Source: Bacteroidaceae bacterium
GTDB lineage: Bacteria; Bacteroidota; Bacteroidia; Bacteroidales; Bacteroidaceae
Assembly: GCA_017416805.1 (NCBI GenBank)
Contig: JAFQBB010000020.1
Span: 124,001 to 188,000 of the forward strand
Direction of reading: 5' to 3'
DNA length: 64,000 nt
Below, in pieces: positions 26,067 to 34,204 of the stretch. Positions within the stretch are counted from its first letter, which is position 1, and the number at the start of each line of letters is the position of its first letter. The notes under the pieces were generated by a model. The model was not told the DNA's origin. It made no database searches and worked only from the letters and a program-made list of their open reading frames with translations. The translations under genes were made by a program, and so were the position numbers.

Positions 26067-27452
26067 TTATTTGTTCTTTATTATCTGTGCCATGAATTCA
26101 GCTTCGCAGACAACCTTTTCGCCAACGAAGACATATCCCTTCATCGTTGAAATGCCACGACGGAGAGGAGCAGTCATTTCAACTCGGAAAATCAAGGTAT
26201 CACCAGGCACTACTTTCTGGCGGAATTTTACTCCGTCAATCTTCATGAAGTATGTGCTCCAACGATCAGGTTCTTCTACTGAATTCAGTACAAGCAATCC
26301 TCCAACCTGAGCCATGGCTTCTACTTGCAATACACCCGGCATAACAGGCTCTTGGGGGAAGTGTCCTTGGAAGAATGGCTCGTTGGCTGTTACATTCTTT
26401 ACTCCCACGATGTAGTTGGCGCCAATCTCGATGACCTTGTCCACCAATTGGAAAGGATAGCGGTGGGGGAGAAGTTCGCGGATGCGGTTCACATCCATGA
26501 TGGGAGCATCATTCGGGTTATAGATAGGAGCTTGCACGTCGTGCAATTTGATTTCTTTGCGGATAAGACGGGCAAACTTGTTATTCACCGTATGTCCGGG
26601 ACGGGTTGCAATGATGCGTCCCTTGATGGGCTTACCGATAAGGGCAAGGTCGCCAATGATATCAAGCAGTTTGTGGCGGGCGGGCTCGTTTGAATGTACC
26701 AGAGGAATATGGTTGATATATCCCAATTTGGTTGCATCCATATGGGGAACTCCCATGATGTCAGCCAATTTGTCAAAGCGTTCCTGATCCATTTGGCGTT
26801 CATAGATGACGATGGCATTGTCCAAATCACCACCCTTTACCAGACCGGCATTGAGGAGGGGCTCGATTTCGCGTACGAATACGAATGTTCGGCTTGACGC
26901 AATCTCTTCAGCAAAGTTTTCCATATTGTCCAGTGTGGCAAACTGGTTGAACAAAACTTGCGAATCGTATGAAATCAAGGCATTGACACTGAAGTGCTCA
27001 TCGGGGAGAATCATGATGGAGGAGCCAGTCTCCTCATCTCTGTATTCAATCTTAGATTTGATGATATAGTAGTCCTTGACTGCTGTCTGCTCTTCAATAC
27101 CAACTCGTTGGATATTTTCAACGTAAAACTTGGCACTACCGTCCAATATAGGGAATTCTGGGCCGTTAACCTGAATCAGACAGTTGTCTATACCCGCAGC
27201 ATACAATGCAGCCATGGCATGTTCGATGGTGCTGACCTTGATGTCGCCTTTGCAAAGGACAGTCCCGCGAGTGGTATTTCCAACATTTTCTGCGACTGCA
27301 TCAATGATAGGCAGTCCTTCCAAGTCGATACGCTGGATTTTATATCCATGATTGTCCGGTGCTGGATTGAATGTTACGGTCAGGTTAAGTCCCGTGTGAA
27401 GGCCTTTTCCGCAAAGTGAAAAGCTACCTTTTAGCGTCTTTTGTTTCAGCAT
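26067..27452 (-). CDS. lpxC/fabZ: Bifunctional LpxC deacetylase / FabZ dehydratase
   Basis: This 461-residue fusion is typical of Bacteroidota. Residues 1-300 are LpxC, the zinc deacetylase committing to lipid A: LKGSFSLCGKGLHTG at the start, STIEHAMAALYAAGIDN with a metal His near residue 75, and HKLLDIIGDLALIG near residue 236 with further ligands. Residues about 315-461 are FabZ, the 3-hydroxyacyl-ACP dehydratase: LLPHRYPFQLVDKVI and NEPFFQGHFPQEPVMPGVLQVE with the hot-dog catalytic His and Glu. The two enzymes compete for the same hydroxyacyl-ACP pool, so fusion may balance the branch. It lies 6 bp after lpxD. Confidence 0.97.
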   Translation of the reverse strand: MLKQKTLKGSFSLCGKGLHTGLNLTVTFNPAPDNHGYKIQRIDLEGLPIIDAVAENVGNTTRGTVLCKGDIKVSTIEHAMAALYAAGIDNCLIQVNGPEFPILDGSAKFYVENIQRVGIEEQTAVKDYYIIKSKIEYRDEETGSSIMILPDEHFSVNALISYDSQVLFNQFATLDNMENFAEEIASSRTFVFVREIEPLLNAGLVKGGDLDNAIVIYERQMDQERFDKLADIMGVPHMDATKLGYINHIPLVHSNEPARHKLLDIIGDLALIGKPIKGRIIATRPGHTVNNKFARLIRKEIKLHDVQAPIYNPNDAPIMDVNRIRELLPHRYPFQLVDKVIEIGANYIVGVKNVTANEPFFQGHFPQEPVMPGVLQVEAMAQVGGLLVLNSVEEPDRWSTYFMKIDGVKFRQKVVPGDTLIFRVEMTAPLRRGISTMKGYVFVGEKVVCEAEFMAQIIKNK

Positions 27453-27458
27453 ATTATG

Positions 27459-28499
27459 TTATTTGTTCAATTGTTTTTTGAGTTCTTCGATTTCTTTCTG
27501 TAATGTGTTAAGAGTAGCATACATGTCTGGCAATCTCTTGGTGACTACCGATGCGCGTGCAAACAACTTGGCGTCAATTGCAGGAGAACCCATGACGGTC
27601 TGTCCTCCCTTCATGTTGCCAGGAATGCCGGTTTGTGCGCCTACAAACAGACGGTCTCCAATGGTTGAATGACCGGCAACTCCAACTTGTCCGCCGAACA
27701 TACACCATTCACCGATTTTAGTGCTTCCGGCGATACCGCATTGGGACGCCATTACCGTGTTGGCACCCACCTCTACATTGTGGGCAACTTGGATAAGGTT
27801 GTCCAGTTTGACACCCTTACGGATGATGGTGGCTCCCATGGTGGCGCGGTCGATACAGGTGTTGGCTCCAACCTCTACATTGTCTTCGATGACAACGTTG
27901 CCTATTTGGGGAATTTTCTCGTAACCATCGGCTGCAGGGGCATGTCCGAAACCATCGGCGCCAATGACACTTCCTGCATGCAAGATGACGTTGTTGCCAA
28001 TGCGGCATTCATGATAGATGGTGACGTTAGGATAGACGATACAGCCCGCTCCCACTTTGGCGTAGTCCCCAACATAGGCATGAGCATGAATTTGTGTGTT
28101 ATCGCCAATAACCGCATTCTCGCCAATGACGGCAAATGGAGCTATATACACGTTGTTGCCGATTTGTGCAGAATCTGAAATAGATGCTAAAGGACTGATA
28201 CCAGTCTTTTTTGGCTTGCTCATTTCATAGAGCGTCAATAATTTGGCTATGCATTCATAAGCATTGTCCACCTTGATAAGTGTTGTCTTGACTTCCTTTT
28301 CAGGAACGAAGTCCTTGTTCACCAGGACTATGCTTGACTGTGTCTCATAAAGATAATGGGCATATTTGGGGTTAGCCAGAAATGATATGGCTCCAGGCAT
28401 ACCCTCTTCTATTTTTGCAAATGTTTGAACAGTAGCATTCTCGTCACCCACGACAATGCCTTGAATATATTCGGCAATCTGTTTGGCGGAAAATTCCAT
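27459..28499 (-). CDS. lpxD: UDP-3-O-acylglucosamine N-acyltransferase
   Basis: This 346-residue enzyme adds the second hydroxyacyl chain in lipid A synthesis. The N-terminal uridine-binding domain ([19 protein letters not shown]) is followed by a hexapeptide-repeat beta-helix with [19 protein letters not shown] near residue 180 and the catalytic His in [12 protein letters not shown] near residue 235. A C-terminal helix ([14 protein letters not shown]) ends the protein. It leads the lipid A genes lpxC-fabZ and lpxA. Confidence 0.96.
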   Translation of the reverse strand: MEFSAKQIAEYIQGIVVGDENATVQTFAKIEEGMPGAISFLANPKYAHYLYETQSSIVLVNKDFVPEKEVKTTLIKVDNAYECIAKLLTLYEMSKPKKTGISPLASISDSAQIGNNVYIAPFAVIGENAVIGDNTQIHAHAYVGDYAKVGAGCIVYPNVTIYHECRIGNNVILHAGSVIGADGFGHAPAADGYEKIPQIGNVVIEDNVEVGANTCIDRATMGATIIRKGVKLDNLIQVAHNVEVGANTVMASQCGIAGSTKIGEWCMFGGQVGVAGHSTIGDRLFVGAQTGIPGNMKGGQTVMGSPAIDAKLFARASVVTKRLPDMYATLNTLQKEIEELKKQLNK

Positions 28500-28653
28500 T
28501 TCTTCTTAATTTCTTATGGTTACTTACACATCATATCGGGTATAATAAAGCTCAGTTTGTGCTTTCTCCCCTTTATTAATGTGCAAATTACGCATTTTTT
28601 TTTCAAATCTCACTACAATTAGCCAAATATTTATTATCATTTTCACACTTTTA

Positions 28654-29877
28654 TTATTCTAAACGTAATGTGCAAATGTAATATTTCCTGACTTTCTTGG
28701 ATAGAGTAGATATATTCAGCATGTCAGAAGCATAGGCGATATCGTGTGTCTCGCCATCTTTGAACATGATGTCGATGCTATCATCCTCTTTACTGTACAT
28801 GTCTTTTCCAATGGAATTGGTGCATAAGAAATACTCCGAATCCTTCAGGCTGATATTCAGGTGTGTACTTATGCCTTTAAGTAGCTTTGCTTTATATTCT
28901 TTACTGATTGGTTTGTCAGAGACTTCGACTCTGAAAAGCTTCCGATTGATAATTCCTTTACTTAATGTGGATAGGATTACGTCCGGATGGTCACACCAGA
29001 TTTTTAAGGAAGTCCAGATGTCGTTATCGTCTAATTTTGTATAATTATCTAAACAAATCGGATCTTTTTTGAAATCTTCCGAAGTTATATTATTGTATAG
29101 AAAGAAATGAAGTGCAGGTGAGGCGAATAGCTCAACACCCTTTTCGGCCAGCTCCTTAGCACGTAATAGAGCGCTTACCAACATTTTTTCTGCGGCTACG
29201 GATGTTTTGTGCAGATATACTTGCCAATACATCAGCCGTCGTGCCATCAGGTAATTTTCTATAGAATAAATCCCTTTGGAGTCAACTACCAGATGGTCAT
29301 CTTTTACATTCAGCATCTTGATGATACGTGCCGAGCCGATGTTGCCCTCTGTCACTCCCGTATAGAAACTGTCACGTCGCAAGTAATCCAGACGATCCAT
29401 GTCCAACTGGCTGCTGATGAGCTGGTGCAGAAACTTCTTCGGATATTCATCTTTGAATATCTGTATGGCCAGATTCAGTTGCCCTTTCATCTCGTTGTTC
29501 ATACGCTCCATCAGCATCAGTGAAATTTCCTCGTGGCTGATACCTTTCACTAATGTATGTTCAAGTACATGTGAGAAAGGCCCATGGCCGATGTCGTGCA
29601 TCAGGATGGCGGCTTGTACGGCCTCGGCTTCGCTATCGAAGATAAAGTTTCCCTTCATCCTCAACGTATTGATAGCCTCTGTGGTCAGGTAAAAAGCTCC
29701 TAATGAGTGCTGGAAACGCGTGTGTTGTGCCCCAGGATATACGATGGATGAGAGCCCCAGTTGCTTGATGCGTGTCAGACGTTGTAGGATAGGGTGGGTC
29801 ACGATGTCGTAGAGCAACCCTTTGGGTATGTTGATGAATCCGAAGACAGGGTCGTTGATTATCTTGCGATCTTGCAT
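28654..29877 (-). CDS. HD-domain phosphohydrolase
   Basis: This 407-residue cytosolic protein of the HD superfamily has metal-binding motifs: the first His in GAQHTRFQHSLG near residue 50, the HD pair in LMHDIGHGPFSHVLEHT near residue 92, and a later Asp in SQLDMDRLDYLRRDSFYTG near residue 160. This is the arrangement of dNTP triphosphohydrolase-like HD proteins such as SAMHD1 relatives. The substrate is unknown; nucleotide hydrolysis is likely. It lies between pyrF and lpxD in the minus-strand block, separated from pyrF by inverted heptamer arms. Confidence 0.88.
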   Translation of the reverse strand: MQDRKIINDPVFGFINIPKGLLYDIVTHPILQRLTRIKQLGLSSIVYPGAQHTRFQHSLGAFYLTTEAINTLRMKGNFIFDSEAEAVQAAILMHDIGHGPFSHVLEHTLVKGISHEEISLMLMERMNNEMKGQLNLAIQIFKDEYPKKFLHQLISSQLDMDRLDYLRRDSFYTGVTEGNIGSARIIKMLNVKDDHLVVDSKGIYSIENYLMARRLMYWQVYLHKTSVAAEKMLVSALLRAKELAEKGVELFASPALHFFLYNNITSEDFKKDPICLDNYTKLDDNDIWTSLKIWCDHPDVILSTLSKGIINRKLFRVEVSDKPISKEYKAKLLKGISTHLNISLKDSEYFLCTNSIGKDMYSKEDDSIDIMFKDGETHDIAYASDMLNISTLSKKVRKYYICTLRLE

Positions 29878-29891
29878 GCTTTATAGTTATT

Positions 29892-29980
29892 AGCTACGAG
29901 CTACAAGTTACGAGTGGAGGCAATAAACTATTTTTCTTATGTTTATTACTCACCCGTAGCTTGTAGCTCGTAACTCATTA
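29892..29980. repeat. Inverted heptamer arms, locus pyrF/HD gene (empty)
   Basis: The left arm is AGCTACG, AGCTACA, AGTTACG (29892-29912). The right arm is CCCGTAG, CTTGTAG, CTCGTAA, CTCATTA (29953-29980). The centre is AT-rich, about 40 bp. The right arm contains the pyrF stop codon (29978-29980), and the left arm lies 14 bp from the HD gene ATG. Confidence 0.92.
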
Positions 29981-30796
29981 CTTATTCAATTGTTCAGCCA
30001 TCTGCTCCTGTACCTTCTTGGCTTCTATGCCAGCCACTTCGGCAAAGCGCTCGGTCTTGTCAGCATAGATGATGGCACGGCTTGAGTTCACGATGAGGCC
30101 ACAATCTTTGGTCATACCGTATTTGCAAACCTCCTCGAGGCTGCCACCTTGTGCTCCGACACCAGGCACCAGCAAGAAGTGGTTGGGCACAATCTTACGG
30201 ATGTCCTCAAACATGCGTCCTTGGGTGGCACCTACCACATACATCATGTTTTCATCGTTGGCCCACTCTTGGCTCTTGCGGAGCACTTTCTCAAACAGAC
30301 GTTCACCTTCAGTGTCGGTAGTCAGCTGGAAATCGTGTGAACCTTTGTTGGATGTCAATGCCAACAAGATAACCCACTTGCCTTCGTAAGTGAGGAAGGG
30401 AGTCACTGAATCCTCTCCCATGTAAGGAGCTACGGTCACCGAGTCAATATCCATCTCTTCGAAGAAGGTGCGTGCATACATTTGCGATGTGTTACCGATG
30501 TCGCCACGCTTGGCATCGGCGATGATGAATTGTTCGGGGTAATTCTTCTTGATGTACTCCACCGTCTTTTCGAATGCAATCCATCCCTTCACACCCATGC
30601 TCTCGTAGAAAGCCAAATTGGGCTTGTAGGCGATACAATAGGGAGCGGTGGCATCGATGATAGCCTTGTTGAAGGCAAAGATAGGATCTTCCTCTTTCAA
30701 GAGGTGCTCAGGTATCTTCTTGATATCCGTGTCAAGTCCTACACAGAGGAATGACTTCTTCAATTTGATTTGTTCAATCAGTTGTTGTTTGTTCAT
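29978..30796 (-). CDS. pyrF: Orotidine 5'-phosphate decarboxylase (type 2)
   Basis: This 272-residue enzyme decarboxylates OMP to UMP in pyrimidine synthesis. The motif [14 protein letters not shown] near residue 17 and the catalytic [14 protein letters not shown] near residue 92 are clear, and [12 protein letters not shown] follows near residue 129. Length and the DAKRGDI context fit the longer type 2 OMP decarboxylases found in Bacteroidota. It is encoded between the four-helix-bundle gene and the HD gene. Confidence 0.96.
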   Translation of the reverse strand: MNKQQLIEQIKLKKSFLCVGLDTDIKKIPEHLLKEEDPIFAFNKAIIDATAPYCIAYKPNLAFYESMGVKGWIAFEKTVEYIKKNYPEQFIIADAKRGDIGNTSQMYARTFFEEMDIDSVTVAPYMGEDSVTPFLTYEGKWVILLALTSNKGSHDFQLTTDTEGERLFEKVLRKSQEWANDENMMYVVGATQGRMFEDIRKIVPNHFLLVPGVGAQGGSLEEVCKYGMTKDCGLIVNSSRAIIYADKTERFAEVAGIEAKKVQEQMAEQLNK

Positions 30797-30810
30797 GATT
30801 TACAGTTATT

Positions 30811-30845
30811 AGCTACAAGCTACGAGCTACAAGTGAGCAGTGCTT
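30811..30845. repeat. Left heptamer arm flanking the four-helix-bundle gene
   Basis: AGCTACA, AGCTACG, AGCTACA, AGTGAGC and AGTGCTT follow in 7-bp register. The four-helix-bundle stop codon (30827-30829) lies inside this arm, so the last residues (STAHL) are encoded by repeat units. The complementary arm is at 31242-31290. Confidence 0.88.
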
Positions 30846-31219
30846 GTATTGTTATTAGTTCTTAAAGAATTTATTAGTCCACAGAGCATCTTGATGACTT
30901 CATTTAGCGCATGATTAGCTTCTTCGTATTGTTCAGAGTTTATGTATTGAAGTCTTGTCGAGATTATGAGAAACGTTTCCAGTTCAGTTGCTGAACCTAA
31001 AGCTATGTGTAAAAACTGTATTAATTCGCTTTTGTTTTTCCGACCAGAACCTTCTGCAATATTGGCAGGAATGGAAGTTACACACCTTCTTATTTGATTG
31101 GTTAGAGCATATAACTCTTCTTTGGGATATTGTTTGGTTAAAGAGTAAATCAATATCACCAAATCCATGCTTTTTTGCCAAACTAATAAATCCTTATGTG
31201 TCTTAATATCTCCCACCAT
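30827..31219 (-). CDS. Four-helix-bundle (S23/23S intervening-sequence-type) protein
   Basis: This 130-residue protein belongs to the four-helix-bundle family first described in 23S rRNA intervening sequences and related to the Avd proteins of diversity-generating retroelements. Visible signatures are KDLLVWQKSMDLVILIYSLT at residues 9-28, LTNQIRRCVTSIPANIAEGS at residues 42-61 and the ELIQFLHIALGSATELETFL helix near residue 69. No rRNA, reverse transcriptase or variable repeat is near. It sits between prfA and pyrF and is bounded by complementary CTCGTAR-type heptamer arms. The same arms occur without a gene at other junctions, which suggests that this gene is a passenger or driver of that repeat element. 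Molecular function is unknown. Confidence 0.85.
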   Translation of the reverse strand: MVGDIKTHKDLLVWQKSMDLVILIYSLTKQYPKEELYALTNQIRRCVTSIPANIAEGSGRKNKSELIQFLHIALGSATELETFLIISTRLQYINSEQYEEANHALNEVIKMLCGLINSLRTNNNTSTAHL

Positions 31220-31241
31220 TATTCGTTATTGTCTGTTTTTA

Positions 31242-31290
31242 CTTGTAGCCCATTACTCGTAGCTCGTAGCTCATCACTCGTAGCTCATCT
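31242..31290. repeat. Right heptamer arm flanking the four-helix-bundle gene
   Basis: Seven units in strict register: CTTGTAG, CCCATTA, CTCGTAG, CTCGTAG, CTCATCA, CTCGTAG, CTCATCT. The last two bases overlap the prfA stop codon (31289-31291), as right arms do at the other loci. Confidence 0.92.
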
Positions 31291-32401
31291 ACAATTCACT
31301 CTCCTTCATCCGTTCGGCATTCTCCGCCACGGTCAGCTGGTCGATACAATCCTGGATGTCGCCATCCATGAAGGCGGCCAGGTTGTAGATGGTGTAGTTG
31401 ATGCGGTGGTCGGTGATGCGTCCTTGCGGATAGTTGTAGGTACGGATCTTGGCCGAGCGGTCGCCCGTAGATACCATCGTCTTGCGCTTGGCGGCAATGT
31501 CGTCGATGTACTTTTGGTGCTCCTTATCATATATAAAGGTACGCAGGCGCGAGAGGGCACGCTCCTTGTTCTTCGGTTGGTCGCGTGTTTCGGTGCATTC
31601 GATGAGGATTTCCTGCACCTCGCCCGTGTTGGGGTTCCGCCAGTTGTAGCGCAAGCGTACACCTGACTCCACCTTGTTCACATTCTGTCCACCCGCACCG
31701 CTTGAGCGGAAAGTGTCCCACTTGATTTCCCCTTCATTGATTTCCACATCGAAGGCTTCCGCTTCGGGGAGTACGGCCACGGATGCCGCCGAAGTGTGCA
31801 CACGTCCCTGTGTCTCTGTAGCCGGCACACGTTGTACGCGGTGAACGCCCGATTCATATTTCAGTGTGCCATATACCTTTTCGCCCGTCACCGAGCAGAT
31901 AATTTCCTTATATCCACCGGCCGCTCCTTCGCTGGCACTCGATACCTCCATGCGCCAACCTTTTGTCTCGCAATATTTGGCATACATGCGGAACAGGTCG
32001 CCGGCAAAGATGGCCGCTTCGTCTCCACCCGTACCACCACGTATTTCCAAGATGGCATTGCGGTCGTCTTGCGGGTCGGCAGGTACAAGGAGCAATTTGA
32101 TTTCTTCCTCCAGTTGGGGGATACGGGCTTCGCAGAGGTTGGCCTCTTCGCGAGCCATCTCCTTCATCTCAGGGTCACTTTCGGTGAGGAGCAATTGCTT
32201 TGCCTCTTCGTAACCGTTGAGTGCATCCACGTACTCCTTCCTTACCCGCATGATTTCGCTCAAATCCTTGTACTCCTTGGTCAACTTCACGTAGCGTGCC
32301 TGGTCGGCAATCACGTTCGGATCGGTGATGAGGGTAGAAACCTCCTCAAAACGTGCTATCAGCCCTTCGAGTTTTTCTAATATGGTGTTGTCTGTTGCCA
32401 T
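31289..32401 (-). CDS. prfA: Peptide chain release factor 1
   Basis: This 370-residue factor recognises UAA and UAG in the ribosomal A site and triggers peptide release. The universal GGQ is in RSSGAGGQNVNKVES near residue 235, and the codon-recognition region lies in the preceding domain. The N-terminal coiled coil and C-terminal domain are present, giving normal length. The PAT-type anticodon motif is represented by VPATETQGRVHTS near residue 194. It is encoded between purM and the four-helix-bundle gene. Confidence 0.96.
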   Translation of the reverse strand: MATDNTILEKLEGLIARFEEVSTLITDPNVIADQARYVKLTKEYKDLSEIMRVRKEYVDALNGYEEAKQLLLTESDPEMKEMAREEANLCEARIPQLEEEIKLLLVPADPQDDRNAILEIRGGTGGDEAAIFAGDLFRMYAKYCETKGWRMEVSSASEGAAGGYKEIICSVTGEKVYGTLKYESGVHRVQRVPATETQGRVHTSAASVAVLPEAEAFDVEINEGEIKWDTFRSSGAGGQNVNKVESGVRLRYNWRNPNTGEVQEILIECTETRDQPKNKERALSRLRTFIYDKEHQKYIDDIAAKRKTMVSTGDRSAKIRTYNYPQGRITDHRINYTIYNLAAFMDGDIQDCIDQLTVAENAERMKESEL

Positions 32402-32414
32402 TTAAAAAGTATTC

Positions 32415-32492
32415 AGCTACAAGTTACGAGCAACAAGTAAACCTGGTGCGGCATAGACTTGTCACTCGTAGCTTGTAGCTAGTCACTATTTA
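32415..32492. repeat. Inverted heptamer arms, locus purM/prfA (empty)
   Basis: The left arm is AGCTACA, AGTTACG, AGCAACA, AGTAAAC (32415-32442). The right arm is CTTGTCA, CTCGTAG, CTTGTAG, CTAGTCA, CTATTTA (32458-32492) and contains the purM stop codon (32490-32492). The left arm lies 13 bp from the prfA ATG. The spacer is only about 15 bp. Confidence 0.92.
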
Positions 32493-33662
32493 ATATTTGA
32501 ATTCTCCGAATTCGCTCTTGATGGTCAATTCCTTCTGTCCGTCGCTCTCCTCGATGCGTCCGATGATTTGTGCGTCGATGCCGAAGCTCTTGCTGATGGC
32601 GATGACCTCTTCTGCATATTCGGGTGCAAGATATACTTCCAGACGGTGACCCATGTTGAACACCTTGTACATCTCTGCCCAATCGGTGTTGCTCTGCTCC
32701 TTGATGGTTCTGAAGAGAGGAGGCACGGGGAAGAGGTTGTCCTTGATGACGCGGCAATTGTCGCCCACGAAGTGCAGCACCTTCGTTTGTGCACCTCCCG
32801 AGCAGTGTACCATACCGTGGATATTTTTTCTCAGGTTATCCAAAAGTTTTTTCACAACGGGGGCGTAAGTTCGCGTAGGTGAAAGCACCAGTTTGCCCGC
32901 ATCAATGGGGCTGCCCTCTACGGCATCGGTCAACTTCAGTCCACCGCTATATACCAACTCCTCGGGTACGCCTGCGTCGTAACTTTCGGGATACTTCTCG
33001 GCCAGATACTTGGCAAATACATCATGGCGGGCGCTGGTCAGTCCGTTGCTTCCCATACCACCGTTGTACTCCTTCTCGTAGGTGGCCTGTCCGTAAGAGG
33101 CAAGACCCACAATCACGTCACCTGGCTGGATGTTCGCATTGTCAATCACGTCGCTACGCTTCATGCGACAAGTCACTGTGCTATCTACAATGATGGTGCG
33201 CACTAGGTCACCCACGTCGGCTGTCTCGCCACCCGTAGCATACACGCCTACACCCATTTCACGAAGTTCGGCCAGCAACTCGTCCGTGCCATTGATGATG
33301 GCGCTGATTATCTCACCCGGCACAAGCAGTTTGTTACGTCCGATGGTCGAGCTCACTAGGATGTTGTCCACTGCACCTACGCAAAGCAGGTCGTCGATGT
33401 TCATGATGAGTGCATCCTGTGCAATGCCCTTCCACACACTCAGGTCGCCTGTCTCCTTCCAGTAGAGGTAAGCCAATGACGACTTGGTGCCTGCACCGTC
33501 GGCATGCATGATGTTGCAATACTCCGGGTCGCCGCCCAAGATGTCAGGGATGATTTTACAGAAAGCTTTCGGGTAGAGACCCTTATCAATGTTCTTGATG
33601 GCATTGTGCACATCTTCTTTCGAGGCCGATACGCCACGCATCATGTACCGTTGGTTACTCAT
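32490..33662 (-). CDS. purM: AIR synthase-like protein (phosphoribosylformylglycinamidine cyclo-ligase)
   Basis: This 390-residue enzyme of the PurM/AIR synthase superfamily should close the imidazole ring of AIR in purine synthesis, using ATP. Motifs include HADGAGTKSSLAYLYW near residue 54, NIDDLLCVGAVDNI near residue 88, ATGGETADVGDLVRTI near residue 141, PGDVIVGLASYGQATY near residue 181 and MVHCSGGAQTKVLHFV near residue 286. The form is longer than E. coli PurM (about 345 residues) and diverged, as is common in Bacteroidota. It starts the minus-strand block behind a good promoter. Confidence 0.88.
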   Translation of the reverse strand: MSNQRYMMRGVSASKEDVHNAIKNIDKGLYPKAFCKIIPDILGGDPEYCNIMHADGAGTKSSLAYLYWKETGDLSVWKGIAQDALIMNIDDLLCVGAVDNILVSSTIGRNKLLVPGEIISAIINGTDELLAELREMGVGVYATGGETADVGDLVRTIIVDSTVTCRMKRSDVIDNANIQPGDVIVGLASYGQATYEKEYNGGMGSNGLTSARHDVFAKYLAEKYPESYDAGVPEELVYSGGLKLTDAVEGSPIDAGKLVLSPTRTYAPVVKKLLDNLRKNIHGMVHCSGGAQTKVLHFVGDNCRVIKDNLFPVPPLFRTIKEQSNTDWAEMYKVFNMGHRLEVYLAPEYAEEVIAISKSFGIDAQIIGRIEESDGQKELTIKSEFGEFKY

Positions 33663-33713
33663 GTCTTGATGTATATTTAGTTTGTTTTATACCAGTTTAC
33701 ACACTATAGGGCG

Positions 33714-33721
33714 CAAAGTTA
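33714..33721 (-). promoter_or_regulatory. -7 box for purM
   Basis: The minus strand reads TAACTTTG (TAnnTTTG), 52 bp upstream of the purM ATG. It is the likely promoter of the purM-prfA-pyrF stretch. Confidence 0.65.
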
Positions 33722-34108
33722 CTTATTTTTTTTCAGAAATAAGGTCTGTTTCTCGAATTATGCTTTTCTTTGTGCCATTTGATGCATGAAAGTAGTCCCG
33801 AGAATGTGGCATCTGCCATCGCTTCCCCCATTAATGCCTGGGCGTGACTCTGCACTTATGTTTGTCGTTCAAGACAAGAGCACTTGCTCTGCTACGGGAT
33901 ATACTCCGTTGGCAAAGCAAGTGCTCTTGAACTTTTTAAGTGATTTCGTAATTGTCGTTATTCTAACGTTGTACAGACCTGCATGGATTCTTAATCGTCC
34001 CAAAAACAAGAACAATCGAACCATGTGGTCAAGTCTCCGTCGTTATCAAACGAGGCTCGGTCACCAAAGTCTGTCACAAAACTTCATCTGCTGATGACTT
34101 AGAATAAA
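33722..34108. other. Gene-poor interval with one long hairpin
   Basis: No convincing gene is seen in this part of the 540-bp gap. CAAGAGCACTTGCT (33875-33888) pairs perfectly with AGCAAGTGCTCTTG (33916-33929) across a 27-nt loop. A 102-codon open frame crossing the hairpin (33786-34094) has no family resemblance, no promoter box and odd composition, so it is not called. Confidence 0.5.
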
Positions 34109-34148
34109 AAAGCCAATTGCTTGACAAAACATGTAAGCAATTGGCTTT
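34109..34148 (-). terminator. Terminator for the beta-helix protein gene
   Basis: A 14-bp perfect stem (AAAGCCAATTGCTT, 34109-34122, with 34135-34148) and 12-nt loop lie 57 bp past the stop codon and are followed on the minus strand by TTTTATTC. Confidence 0.85.
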
Positions 34149-34204
34149 AATTCCAGATGAATCGATAACTCCTTTAACTTCTGAAAATAGAGTCTTTAAA
34201 GTTA

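Noticed and set aside
30827-31219. Diversity-generating retroelement (Avd-like accessory protein)
   Set aside because: No reverse transcriptase, template repeat or variable repeat is visible anywhere in the window.
33786-34094. 102-codon plus-strand open frame
   Set aside because: There is no promoter box, no family resemblance and the composition is unnatural; it spans a perfect hairpin.
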